DNA of 64,000 bases, taken from positions 7,884,501 through 7,948,500 of the forward strand of contig NZ_CP023690.1 in NCBI RefSeq assembly GCF_008704795.1, written 5' to 3'. Positions 18,430 through 26,761 of the stretch are shown here, piece after piece (positions within the stretch are counted from its first letter, which is position 1; every line of letters starts with the position of its first letter). The notes below the pieces were generated by a model. That model saw only the letters and a program-made list of their open reading frames with translations, searched no databases and was not told the origin of the DNA. The position numbers and the translations under genes are program-made. The stretch comes from Streptomyces spectabilis. GTDB lineage: Bacteria > Actinomycetota > Actinomycetes > Streptomycetales > Streptomycetaceae.

Positions 18430-19269
18430 ATGCCAGCCTTCGACACCCCCGAGCCGATCTCGGTCTCGTTGCAGCTCACCGCGGGCGTCCTGCGCTTCAC
18501 CGCGGGCGCATGCGCCCGGACCGTCGTCGACGTGAGCCCGAGCAGCGGCTTCAGCCAGGCGGACCGCAGTGCCGCCGAGCAGACCCGGGTCGAGTTCTCC
18601 CACGGCCGGCTCCTGATCAGGGCGCCCAAGCGGCGCAGCCTCTTCGGCACCGGCGGCTCCGTCGACGTCACCGTCGAACTGCCCGCGGGCTCCGCCGTGG
18701 CGGGCGACGCCATCGTGGCCGACCTGTACGGCGAGGGCGAGCTGGGGGAGTGCGAGTTCAAGACCGAGGTCGGCAAGATCCACCTGGAGCGCGCGGGGCG
18801 CCTCCAGCTCACCACCGGATACGGCGACGTCAAGGTCGGCAGCGCCATCGGCGAGGCCGACATCCGGGTGGCCTACGGCGACGTCACCGTCGGCCGGATC
18901 GACGGCCCGCTCACCCTCAGGAACACCAGCGGGGACTCCGAGGTCGAAGAGGTCACGGGCCCCCTGCGGGTGACCGCGAACCGGGGTGACATCGCCATCG
19001 GCCGCGTCCACGACACCGTCGCCGCGCGGTCCGTCACCGGTGACGTCCGGCTCGGCGAGGTGTGCCGCGGCCGCGTCGAACTCAGGGCCGCGGTCGGACA
19101 GTTGGAGATAGGGGTCAGGAGCGGCACGGCCGCCTGGCTCGACGTCCACACCAAGGTCGGCCACATACGCAACTCCCTGGGCGCGTCGGGCGCCCCGGAG
19201 GAGCCCGGCGAGGCCGTGGAGATACACGCCGCCACCAGCCGCGGCGACATCGTCATACGCCGGGTCTGA
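18430..19269 (+). CDS. DUF4097 family beta-strand repeat protein
   Basis: 279 residues from the ATG at 18430 (GAGGACGGGG just upstream). The protein is almost all short beta-strands in a solenoid-like pattern (GDVKVGSAIGEADIRVAYGD, VTVGRIDGPLTLRNTSGD, RGDIAIGRVHD), the hallmark of DUF4097/DUF4098. There is no signal peptide or membrane segment. I recall such genes beside HicB-like and DrrA-type ATPase genes in streptomycetes; here those relatives lie 11 kb left and 3 kb right, and all share the octamer operator. The biochemical role of the family is unknown. Confidence 0.82.
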   Translation: MPAFDTPEPISVSLQLTAGVLRFTAGACARTVVDVSPSSGFSQADRSAAEQTRVEFSHGRLLIRAPKRRSLFGTGGSVDVTVELPAGSAVAGDAIVADLYGEGELGECEFKTEVGKIHLERAGRLQLTTGYGDVKVGSAIGEADIRVAYGDVTVGRIDGPLTLRNTSGDSEVEEVTGPLRVTANRGDIAIGRVHDTVAARSVTGDVRLGEVCRGRVELRAAVGQLEIGVRSGTAAWLDVHTKVGHIRNSLGASGAPEEPGEAVEIHAATSRGDIVIRRV

Positions 19270-19474
19270 GCGGCAGCGCCAGCACTAGGCGCCGGCGCCG
19301 GCATCAGGCGTCGGCGCCCACGACCGGTCCCGCCGCGCCCGCCCGACCGGCCCCTTCCCTCGGCTTCGCCGACCGGTGACCAGGAACGCCCCCTGCGTAT
19401 CACCGCTTCCCTCGTGCCCCACGGCTCGTGACCGTGACGCGCGTCCTCGCGCGATCTGAAACAGGTGATTTTTC

Positions 19475-20734
19475 ATGACGTATCCGCCAACGTCCCTGCC
19501 AACGTCCCCGTCAACGTCTCCGTCCAGGCACTCGTCCCCGCTCACCACGCTCGTCGACCAGTGGGGAGCGCACCCGGCGCACTTCTGGCTGCGCGGTCAG
19601 GAGCCCGCGCGGGCCGTCGAGTTCGACGAACGGCTCGGAGTCTGGAACGTGTACGGCCACCCGGAGGCCGTCGAGGTCTTCGCCGACCCCGGCGGCTACT
19701 CGTCCGACATCGTCCACCACTTCGCGCCCGATCTGCCGGAGTACGAGCGCAGCGGCATGCTCACCCAGATGGACCCGCCCGAGCACCGCAAGCTCCGCCG
19801 ACTCGTCAGCCGCGCCTTCACGCCCCGGCTCGTGGCCGGGCTCGCGCCGCGGATCGGCGCCCTCACCCACGAACTGCTCGACCGGGTCGACGGCGGCTCC
19901 GGCCTCGACCTCGTCGCGGACCTCGCCCATCCGCTGCCGGTGACCGTCATCGCCGAACTCCTCGGTGTGCCGAGCGAGGACCGGGAGCTGTTCCGGGAGT
20001 GGGCCGAGGAGCTGCTCGCGCGCTCCGAGGTGGCCGCGGTCGGCCGGACGGCCCGGAGCGCCGACATGGTCGCGGCCGTCCTCGACCTGTCGGCGCGCAT
20101 GAGCGCGTACTTCGGCGCGCACGCCGAGGAGCGCCGCAGGCGCCCGCAGGACGATCTGCTCACCGCGCTGGTACGGGCCGAGGTGGACGGCGAGCGGCTG
20201 AGCGCGGCCGCCCTCGGCAACTTCGCCCAACTGCTGCTCGTCGCCGGGCACGTCACGACGACGATACTGCTGGGCAACGCGGTGCTCTGCCTGGACGCCC
20301 ACGCCGGGGCCCGGGAGCGGGTGCGGGCGGACCGGACGCTGGTGCCCGCGGTGATCGAGGAGGCGCTGCGCCTGCTGCCGCCCTTCTCGATGTTCTACCG
20401 GGCCACCACCCGCGCGGTGGAGCTCGGCGGGCGGCGGCTGCCAGCCGGGCAGGTGGTCGCGCTGTGGCTCGGCGCGGCGAACCGGGACGCGCGCGTCTTC
20501 GCCGACCCGCACGGATTCCACCCGGAGCGCGATCCCAATCCCCACCTCGGCTTCGGCCGCGGCATCCACTTCTGTCTGGGGGCGCCGCTGGCCCGCATCG
20601 AGGCGCGGATCGCCCTCGACATCCTCCTGGAGCGCTTTCCGGCGCTGCGCACCGACCCGGGGCGCCCGCCGGTCTTCCAGACGACCCCGGAGGTGGTGGG
20701 GCCGCGCACGCTGCCGCTGCTCACCGCGGTCTAG
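19475..20734 (+). CDS. Cytochrome P450
   Basis: 419 residues, a normal bacterial P450. Heme-binding Cys in GFGRGIHFCLGAPLAR, ExxR in EEALRLLPPF, I-helix oxygen region LLVAGHVTTT (a His where many have Glu or Asp before the Thr), and a C-helix MDPPEHRKLRRLVSRAFTPR. The N-terminus is a Thr/Ser/Pro-rich stretch from small DNA repeats. No ferredoxin gene is adjacent. Its stop shares the sequence CTAG with the stop of the converging chimeric gene. A role in the prodiginine or putative piperazate pathway is possible but not shown. Confidence 0.9.
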   Translation: MTYPPTSLPTSPSTSPSRHSSPLTTLVDQWGAHPAHFWLRGQEPARAVEFDERLGVWNVYGHPEAVEVFADPGGYSSDIVHHFAPDLPEYERSGMLTQMDPPEHRKLRRLVSRAFTPRLVAGLAPRIGALTHELLDRVDGGSGLDLVADLAHPLPVTVIAELLGVPSEDRELFREWAEELLARSEVAAVGRTARSADMVAAVLDLSARMSAYFGAHAEERRRRPQDDLLTALVRAEVDGERLSAAALGNFAQLLLVAGHVTTTILLGNAVLCLDAHAGARERVRADRTLVPAVIEEALRLLPPFSMFYRATTRAVELGGRRLPAGQVVALWLGAANRDARVFADPHGFHPERDPNPHLGFGRGIHFCLGAPLARIEARIALDILLERFPALRTDPGRPPVFQTTPEVVGPRTLPLLTAV

Positions 20735-21297
20735 CGGCCGCGGTCCTCGGGGTCCAGGAAGGTGGACGCGACGTCGCCGAGTCCGGGGGTGTGCACCGTG
20801 ATCGCGGTGATCCGGATGCCCGCCTCGTCGAGCACGCCCAGGACGGAGCGCAGCGTGGCCACGGTGCCGTCGGACGGCACCTGGAGCGCGAGCACCTCGT
20901 GGTCGGGCACGGCGGAGTCGAACAGGGCGGCGGCCGTGTCGAGGTCACCCGGGGCGGAGAGCTGGAGCCGGATGTAACCGCCGGTGAGGGCCGCGCACAG
21001 CAGGCCGAGGGGGATCCCGGCGGGCTCCGGCGCGCACGGCGGCTGCTCGGACGGCAGGTCCTGCCAGGCGAGGTCGTCGGACGGGTGGTGTTCCCACGCG
21101 AGGTCGTCCGACGGGCGGTGCTGCCAGGCGAGGTCATCGGAGGGGAGGTGGTGCCACGCGAGGTCATCGGCGTGCGGCGCGGGCGAATCGGGTCCTATGC
21201 GGCGCTTCCCGCCCGAGGTCCTCCCTTCTTCTCCGCCCGGGTCCGCGGCGACCACGAATCCGTGCCGAATATCGTCGACGTATGGCGTGAAGTTCAT
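20731..21297 (-). CDS. Chimeric protein: HicB-like N-terminus, DDLAW repeats, DrrA-type C-terminal domain
   Basis: 188 residues from the ATG at 21297, which sits in operator C exactly as the HicB-like gene sits in operator A. Residues 1-24 (MNFTPYVDDIRHGFVVAADP) align with the start of the HicB-like protein. Residues 44-83 are four 10-residue repeats DDLAWxxxPS. Residues about 105-185 (YIRLQLSAPGDLDTAAALF ... VPSDGTVATLRSVLGVLDEA ... ITAITVHTPGLGDVASTFL) match the C-terminal domain of the DrrA-like ATPase encoded divergently at 21839. It lacks both the ATPase core and the ribbon-helix-helix. Possibly a regulatory partner for the ATPase, or a relic of a deletion between hicB and drrA. Confidence 0.72.
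   Translation of the reverse strand: MNFTPYVDDIRHGFVVAADPGGEEGRTSGGKRRIGPDSPAPHADDLAWHHLPSDDLAWQHRPSDDLAWEHHPSDDLAWQDLPSEQPPCAPEPAGIPLGLLCAALTGGYIRLQLSAPGDLDTAAALFDSAVPDHEVLALQVPSDGTVATLRSVLGVLDEAGIRITAITVHTPGLGDVASTFLDPEDRGR
21049..21168 (-). repeat. Four tandem 30-bp coding repeats (DDLAW)
   Basis: Units 21049-21078, 21079-21108, 21109-21138 and 21139-21168 on the minus strand each encode a DDLAW-starting decapeptide (last five: QDLPS, EHHPS, QHRPS, HHLPS). They diverge mainly in the second half of each unit. In-frame coding and no spacers rule out a CRISPR array. Confidence 0.88.
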
Positions 21298-21326
21298 GAC
21301 GCCATGATGGCACATGCGTGGCGCCA
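21297..21326 (-). promoter_or_regulatory. Three phased octamers overlapping the chimera start (operator C)
   Basis: Read on the minus strand: TGGCGCCA (21326-21319), ATGTGCCA (21315-21308), TGGCGTCA (21304-21297), 11-bp spacing. The ATG begins at the last base of the third octamer, as in operator A. The promoter-like elements are TTGAAT, 16 bp, CATCAT, with the ATG six bases after the -10, again predicting a leaderless transcript. Confidence 0.7.
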
Positions 21327-21542
21327 TTCAAGGGGCGCCTTGGCTCGGGCCCGACTGCGTGGCCGAATCTGAACGCTAGGCTCGGTTCCATTCTCGCCCA
21401 AAGCTTACAATCCGGGCGGAGTTGTGTCTGTCACTTCCGGGATGCGTCCGGGGCCTGCGGAGGTACGCCGACGTGGAGGGCAGCCCTGCGGGCACCTCTG
21501 TTGCCCTCTTTGCCCCCTGCCGAGGAAGCCGGAGGGCCGGGT

Positions 21543-21769
21543 TGGCGCGAAATGGCGCCGCGCAAACGCCAGGGGTCGTCTGATGTGGCGTCAGCGTGGT
21601 GCCACGACTCTGCGGCGGCGGACGTTCCGGGGGTCCGGGCCTGTCCCGGTGGCCGGGACAGCGGTGTCGCCGGTTCTGAGGGTCGGCTTCCGGCGCGGGC
21701 CCGTATCCGGCCGAAACGAGAATGGCGCCACGGTGGCTCGTGTTGGCGCCACAGCCGTACGATGGTGCT
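21543..21769 (+). promoter_or_regulatory. Octamer clusters upstream of the DrrA-like gene (operators D1-D3)
   Basis: D1: TGGCGCGA (21543) and TGGCGCCG (21553). D2: TGGCGTCA (21586) and TGGTGCCA (21597), 11 bp apart. D3: TGGCGCCA (21723), TGGCTCGT (21734), TGGCGCCA (21744) and a match at 21762 (TGGTGCTG). A -10-like TACGAT lies at 21758-21763. They sit in the 541-bp gap (21298-21838) shared with the divergent chimeric gene. This is the densest octamer region of the window. Confidence 0.62.
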
Positions 21770-21838
21770 GGTCGCGCGCGGCGGCCCCTCGCGCGCCGGG
21801 AGCGCCCCGAAGCGCCGACGGCAACGAGCAGGGACACC

Positions 21839-22816
21839 ATGACCGCCACCATCCGAACGACCGGGGAGTCCCGCGGGATCTTCGCTCGGGGGCTGCGCAA
21901 GGCGTACGGCGGGAAGGTGGTGCTCGACGGGGTCGACCTGGACGTCATGCCCGGCACGGTCTTCGCGCTGCTCGGTCCGAACGGTGCGGGCAAGACCACC
22001 ACCGTGCGGATCCTGTCCACCCTGATCGGCGCCGACGAGGGGTGGGCCACGGTGGCCGGGCACTCGCTGCGCGAGGCCCCGGACGCGGTGCGTGCCGAGA
22101 TCGGTGTGTCGGGTCAGTACGCGGCCGTGGACGGTCTGCTGACGGTCGAGGAGAACCTGCTCCTCATCGCGGACCTGCTGCACCTGGGCCGGGCCGAGGG
22201 CAAGCGCCGGGCCGCCGAACTCCTGGAGCGCTTCGCCCTGTCGGAGGTCGCGCGGAAGGTCGCCGCCTCGCTCTCCGGCCGTACGCGCCGCAAGCTGCAT
22301 CTGGCGATGACGCTGGTCGGCCGCCCGGGCGTGGTCTTCCTCGACGAGCCGACGACGGGCCTCGATCCGCGCGTCCGCCGCACGATGTGGGACCTCATCC
22401 GCGACCTCGCCGCGAGCGGTACCACCGTCTTCCTGACCACGCAGTACTTGGAGGAGGCCGACCAACTGGCCGACCGGATCGCGGTGCTCGACGGCGGGAG
22501 GATCGTCGCCGAGGGCACGGCCGAGGAGCTCAAGCGCCGCATTCCCGGCGGCCACATCCGTCTCCGGTTCACCGACATCCGGCATCTGAACGCCGCCACC
22601 GACCGTCTCGCGCTCAGCACTGTCACGCGCGACGACACCGAGCTGACGCTCCAGGTGTCGAGCGACGGCAGGATCCCCGTCCTGCGCGCGGTCCTCGACG
22701 TCCTTGAGGCGTCCGGCATCCAGGCGGAGGCGCTCACCGTGCACACCCCCGACCTGGACGACGTGTTCCTCGCCCTGACCGGCCGCGATCGGGGGGCCGC
22801 CGCGCGACCGAGGTGA
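21839..22816 (+). CDS. DrrA-type ABC transporter ATP-binding protein without permease
   Basis: 325 residues, with the C-terminal DUF4162-like domain of daunorubicin-resistance ATPases. Walker A LLGPNGAGKTTTV (46-58), Walker B VVFLDEPTTGLDP, switch His in FLTTQYLEEADQLADR (Gln-Tyr-rich, as in DrrA). The ABC signature reads LSGRTRRKL instead of LSGG-x-RR: the second Gly is Arg (CGT), an unusual change at the ATP-contacting loop. No membrane permease follows; the next gene is convergent. The ATG at 21839 follows AGGGACACC. It may work with an unlinked permease or be a non-transport relic. Confidence 0.85.
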   Translation: MTATIRTTGESRGIFARGLRKAYGGKVVLDGVDLDVMPGTVFALLGPNGAGKTTTVRILSTLIGADEGWATVAGHSLREAPDAVRAEIGVSGQYAAVDGLLTVEENLLLIADLLHLGRAEGKRRAAELLERFALSEVARKVAASLSGRTRRKLHLAMTLVGRPGVVFLDEPTTGLDPRVRRTMWDLIRDLAASGTTVFLTTQYLEEADQLADRIAVLDGGRIVAEGTAEELKRRIPGGHIRLRFTDIRHLNAATDRLALSTVTRDDTELTLQVSSDGRIPVLRAVLDVLEASGIQAEALTVHTPDLDDVFLALTGRDRGAAARPR

Positions 22817-22832
22817 AGCGGCCCCGCGGCGG

Positions 22833-24329
22833 TCAGCGGCGTACCGGGCGTCCGGGCAGCGCGTCCGGCAGGAGGGTGCCGTGCCGGACGACGGGGGTGC
22901 CGCCGACCAGTACGTGGGCGTGGCCCGTCGACGGCCGGGTGCTGTCGGCGTACGTCGCCCGGTCGCTGACCGTGTCGGGGTCGAAGACGACGAGGTCGGC
23001 GTCGCACCCGGCCCGGACCCGGCCCTTCCTGCGCAGCGCGGGCACCCCGGCCTCCAGGACGCGCGCGGGCAGCAGGCTCGCCCGGGCGACCGCGTCCATC
23101 AGGCCGAGCGCGCCGAGTTCGCGCACGTACCGGCGCAGCGTCTTGGAGAAGGTGCCCGCGGTGCGCGGATGCGTGACCGCGGCGCCGGGCGGCAGCGGCC
23201 ACGCCAGCGGGTCGGCCGTCGGGTCCGTCCAGGTCAGCGGCATCGCGTCGGAGCCGATCACCGTGTGCGGATGCAGCAGGGCCCGGTCGAGGAACGCCCG
23301 GTCGTGGGCGTCGGACTCGTCCAGGAAGTGCAGGAAGGCGAGGGCCCCGGGGTCCGCGGCGCGCAGCTCCCGGAGCCGGTCGAGGTCGCGCGGGCGCTCG
23401 CCGGTGGCGGCGAGCACGATGTCCGCCACGCCGCGCCCGGAGGCGGCGAGCACGCCCGGATCGAGGAACGCGGCGCCGATGGCCGTCATGCCCGCGCCGT
23501 ACGGATAGGCCTCCGTGGACACGCGCGCGCCCTCGCCCCGGACCCGCTCCAGGACGGCGAGGACGCGGTCCGCGTGCCGGTGCGAGGTGGACGGCACATG
23601 GCAGTAGTGGGCGTGCACGCCGGTCTCGCCCGCGGCGCGGGCGATCTCCTCGGCGCCGTCGACGAGCGTCTCCGGGTCCTCCTCCACGAGACTGCGCGCG
23701 TGCGTGTACGTGGGCACTCCGGCGGCCGCGGCGAGCCGGGACACGGCGAGGTACTCCTCGGGCCGCACGCGTGGCGCGTACCCCACGATGAGGCCGATGC
23801 CAAGGGCGCCGTCGGCCAGATCGCGCTCCAACAGGCCCAGGAGCGCGTCCTCCTGGGCCCGGGTCGCCTGGCGCTGCCAGGCGGCCGCTCCCAGGTGGGC
23901 GAGGGCCGCGAGGGCGCCGCCGCCGTGCGGAAGACCGCCGACCGCGGCCATGCGGGCCTGCGCCCAGGACGCGGAGAAGCCGTAGTTGAGCGGCCGCCCC
24001 TCGGTCGCGGCCACGCGGTAGGCCTCGCCGACGGGGGAGAGCCCGAGTTCGAGCTCCAGGGCCGTGGTCACCCCGTCGAGCGCCTGCAGGCGGTGGCCCG
24101 CGACCGTGTGCGAGTGGCTGTGCAGATCGATGAAGCCGGGCGCCACCACGAGTCCCGCCACCTCGATGACCTGATGGCCCGTCAGTGGCGCGGTCGAGAC
24201 GGCGGAGATCGAGTGCCCCGTCACCCCGACGTCGGCCACGGCGTCGAGGCCGCTCTCGGGATCGAGGACGCGACCCCCGCGCAGCACCAGATCGTGCACG
24301 GGAACGGGCGGTGGAGTGGCTGGAGTCAT
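22833..24329 (-). CDS. D-aminoacylase / N-acyl-D-amino-acid deacylase family amidohydrolase
   Basis: 498 residues, metal-dependent amidohydrolase superfamily. Seen: VVAPGFIDLHSHSHTVAG (HxH metal site), the carboxylate region LELELGLSP, GYAPRVRPEEYLAVSRLA, GVHAHYCHVPS, and the late Asp in VIGSDAMPLTW. A C-terminal beta-sandwich region (CDADLVVFDPDTV) completes the fold. It removes N-acyl groups from D-amino acids or related amides; the exact substrate is unknown. It ends 16 bp from the converging ATPase gene and starts divergently from ppx. Confidence 0.87.
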   Translation of the reverse strand: MTPATPPPVPVHDLVLRGGRVLDPESGLDAVADVGVTGHSISAVSTAPLTGHQVIEVAGLVVAPGFIDLHSHSHTVAGHRLQALDGVTTALELELGLSPVGEAYRVAATEGRPLNYGFSASWAQARMAAVGGLPHGGGALAALAHLGAAAWQRQATRAQEDALLGLLERDLADGALGIGLIVGYAPRVRPEEYLAVSRLAAAAGVPTYTHARSLVEEDPETLVDGAEEIARAAGETGVHAHYCHVPSTSHRHADRVLAVLERVRGEGARVSTEAYPYGAGMTAIGAAFLDPGVLAASGRGVADIVLAATGERPRDLDRLRELRAADPGALAFLHFLDESDAHDRAFLDRALLHPHTVIGSDAMPLTWTDPTADPLAWPLPPGAAVTHPRTAGTFSKTLRRYVRELGALGLMDAVARASLLPARVLEAGVPALRRKGRVRAGCDADLVVFDPDTVSDRATYADSTRPSTGHAHVLVGGTPVVRHGTLLPDALPGRPVRR

Positions 24330-24440
24330 GGACCCACGCTAGGGACCCGGAGGAGAGCGGGAAAGTAGATGGTCATGGCATATGCCATGACTGGCCGGAA
24401 GCGTGGGCGTGCCGCAGTTCCCGTTGGGTACTGAGGGCTC

Positions 24441-25439
24441 ATGCGAGTGAGTGTGTTGGATGTGGGGTCGCGCACCGCGCGCCTGGTGGTCGTGGACACG
24501 GGCAGCGGGGCGCCGCTGCCCGTGCACACCGCGAAGTGGAAGCTGCGTCTCGGCGAGCAGGTCGCGCCCGGCGGGCCCCTGGACGAGGAAAGCGTGCGGA
24601 GACTGGGCAGAGCCGTGACGGCCGCGTCGGCGACCGCCGAACGGTGGGGTGCGGGGCGCCCCCTGGCCTTCGCGACCGCCGTCGTGCGGGACGCGCCGAA
24701 CCGCCGCGAGGTGCTGCGGACCGTCGGCGCGCGCACCGGCGTGTGGCTGCGCACGCTGCCGGGGGAGCTGGAGGCCGAGCTGACGTTCCTCGGCGCCCGG
24801 CGCTGGCTGGGCTGGCGGGCCGGGCCGCTGGTGCTCATCGACATCGGCGGCGGCTCCCTCGAAGTGGCCTTCGGCCGCGGCCGGCTGCCGGACTTCGCGG
24901 TGGCGGTGCCGCTCGGCGCGCAGCGCCTCACCCACGAGTTCTTCCCCGCCGAGGCGCCGCCGACCGAGGAGGACGTCAAGGCGCTGCGGCGCCGGGTGCG
25001 CCACCAGCTGCGGGACGTCGCGGCCCGGGTCCGCTGGGAGGGGCCGCACACCGCCGTGGCCACCTCGCGGACCTTCCAGCAGCTGGCACGGCTCACCGGG
25101 GAGGCCCCCGGGCGGCACGGCCCGTTCGTGAGCAGGACCCTGTACCGCTCGGGCCTGCGCGAGGCGCGTGACCGCCTCGCCCGGCTGCCCGCCGCCGAGC
25201 GGGCGCGGCTGCCCGGCATCTCTGCGCCACGGGCAGGGCAGAGCCTGGCCGGCGCGGTGGTCGGGCACACGGCGATGAAGCTCATGGGCCTCAAGTCGGC
25301 CGCCGTCTGCCCCTGGGCGCTGCGCGAAGGTGTCCTGCTGCGCCACATCGAGGACGGCCCGCAGTGGTGGGACGAGCTCGGCGAGGAGGGAGAGCAGGGC
25401 CCTGTGGGCAAGGCCCCGCTGCGCGTGGCCACGTCCTGA
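24441..25439 (+). CDS. Ppx/GppA family phosphatase
   Basis: 332 residues of the ASKHA-fold exopolyphosphatase/pppGpp phosphohydrolase family. Seen: VSVLDVGSRTARLVVVD (phosphate loop 1), ELEAELTFLGARRWLGW, LVLIDIGGGSLEVAFG (phosphate loop 2) and LGAQRLTHEFF. It lacks the C-terminal HD-like domain of E. coli Ppx, as is usual for the short actinobacterial form. It probably cleaves polyphosphate or (p)ppGpp. It marks the left border of the red cluster and is separated from redG by a shared terminator. Confidence 0.92.
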   Translation: MRVSVLDVGSRTARLVVVDTGSGAPLPVHTAKWKLRLGEQVAPGGPLDEESVRRLGRAVTAASATAERWGAGRPLAFATAVVRDAPNRREVLRTVGARTGVWLRTLPGELEAELTFLGARRWLGWRAGPLVLIDIGGGSLEVAFGRGRLPDFAVAVPLGAQRLTHEFFPAEAPPTEEDVKALRRRVRHQLRDVAARVRWEGPHTAVATSRTFQQLARLTGEAPGRHGPFVSRTLYRSGLREARDRLARLPAAERARLPGISAPRAGQSLAGAVVGHTAMKLMGLKSAAVCPWALREGVLLRHIEDGPQWWDELGEEGEQGPVGKAPLRVATS

Positions 25440-25469
25440 TCCGGGCGCGCGCCCGCCCGGATCAGGACG
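25432..25469. terminator. Bidirectional hairpin between ppx and redG
   Basis: A perfect 16-bp stem: CGTCCTGATCCGGGCG (25432-25447) with CGCCCGGATCAGGACG (25454-25469) and a 6-nt loop. It overlaps the stop codons of both converging genes, which makes a clean cluster boundary. Confidence 0.88.
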
Positions 25470-26685
25470 CGCTCTTGCTGACGCCTCCCGCGCGGGCCGC
25501 CGCCTCCTCGGGCCGCCCGGCGCGCCCGGAGCCGTTCCCGGAGCCGGAGCCGTTCCCGGAGCCGGAGCCGTTCCCGGAGGAGGACCCGTTGGCCGGCGCC
25601 TCCCGCCGCTCGTCGGCCGCGGCCTCCCGCGCCCGCGCCGCCTCCCGCGCCTCGGACTCCGCGCGGGCCTCCGCCTTCAGGCGGTCCCGCATCTGGAGGT
25701 ACTTGGCGTTCATCTCGTCCGGCGCGATGAGCTTGTTGACGCCGCGCTCGCTGACCTTCGGCTCCTGGCGCGCCATGATGTCGTTGTCCTGCTGGTCCTG
25801 GACGTACTTCTCCATCTGGAGCGAGGCCTTGAGGATCCACGGCCGCAGCGGCTTGATCGGCACCATCCGCTTGAGCAGCGGATACTCCCACAGGCGCATG
25901 ATCGCCTGGGTGTTCTCCTCGTCGATGGGCGTCAGCCAGGTGGTGACCTCCAACAGGCCCTGGCGGACATGGGTCATACAGGGCGCCTGGTAGATCAGGT
26001 CGAAGTGCCAGATGTTGGAGGGATCGCCCTCCTCGCACTGGTCGAAGGTGGAGCGGATGATCGTGCCGTCCACGTCCACGCGATGGTTCACGATCTTGTT
26101 GGCGGCGATGTAGCGCTCGCGCCCGTCGGTCCACAGCTTGCGCCAACTGCCGTACATGAACGTGTAGTCGATGATGTTCGCCCAGTGGTCCCGGTGCACG
26201 AACGTCACGTGGTAGAACTCGAGCAGGCTCTCGATGTAGCGGGTGTAGTGGACCGGCCTGCTCCAGGTGATCGTCTCGTACGGCCGGGGGTGCTCGGCGA
26301 GTTCGTGCGGCAGCTCGATGTCCGGCAGCTTCTCCCGCTGCTCGCCCCACCACAGCCACACCAGGCCGTACTTCTCGCGCACCTCGTACGTGTCGATCCG
26401 CAGGGACGCCGGGATGCGCCCCTGGGTGCCGAGGGCCGGGATCAGCCGGCAGGCGCCGCTCGTGTCGTAGCGGAAGCCGTGGTAGGGGCAGGCGATCGAG
26501 TTGCCGACGAGGCGTCCGTCGGACAGGTTCGCGCCCTTGTGCGGGCAGCGCGCCGACTGGCACACCAGCTTGCCGCCGACGTCGCGCCAGAGCACGAGCT
26601 CCTCGCCCAGGCGCTTCACGCCCGTCGGGGCGTCGCGTTTGACGTCCTCGGTCCGCAGGATCGGATACCACTGGTTCGGGATCAT
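25462..26685 (-). CDS. redG: Rieske oxygenase, prodiginine oxidative cyclase
   Basis: 407 residues. Rieske [2Fe-2S] ligands C47-P-H49 and C66-P-Y-H69 (ARCPHKGANL, ACPYHGFRYD), followed by a mononuclear-iron domain with HVTFVHRDHW. RedG-type enzymes close a carbocycle on undecylprodigiosin to give streptorubin B; McpG relatives give metacycloprodigiosin. Which ring size is made cannot be read by eye. It is the last gene of the long minus-strand operon, 76 bp after redH. The C-terminus is a charged region followed by a Gly-Ser-Asn repeat tail from an 18-bp DNA repeat. Confidence 0.9.
   Translation of the reverse strand: MIPNQWYPILRTEDVKRDAPTGVKRLGEELVLWRDVGGKLVCQSARCPHKGANLSDGRLVGNSIACPYHGFRYDTSGACRLIPALGTQGRIPASLRIDTYEVREKYGLVWLWWGEQREKLPDIELPHELAEHPRPYETITWSRPVHYTRYIESLLEFYHVTFVHRDHWANIIDYTFMYGSWRKLWTDGRERYIAANKIVNHRVDVDGTIIRSTFDQCEEGDPSNIWHFDLIYQAPCMTHVRQGLLEVTTWLTPIDEENTQAIMRLWEYPLLKRMVPIKPLRPWILKASLQMEKYVQDQQDNDIMARQEPKVSERGVNKLIAPDEMNAKYLQMRDRLKAEARAESEAREAARAREAAADERREAPANGSSSGNGSGSGNGSGSGNGSGRAGRPEEAAARAGGVSKSAS
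25529..25582 (-). repeat. 18-bp coding microsatellite in the redG tail
   Basis: Three copies of GAGCCGTTCCCGGAGCCG on the plus strand (25529, 25547, 25565; the third incomplete). They encode GSGNGS repeats at the RedG C-terminus. Likely variable between strains and without catalytic role. Confidence 0.85.
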
Positions 26686-26761
26686 CTGGTCGCCTCTCGC
26701 TTTCCTCTCTGGTTGCCCGCGGGCTCGTCGTCCGCGCGGAGCCGGTGGACGCTCGGGCCGC

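Noticed and set aside
21049..21168. 30-bp direct repeats as a CRISPR array
   Set aside because: Units are contiguous without spacers, in frame, and encode DDLAW decapeptides. No cas genes.
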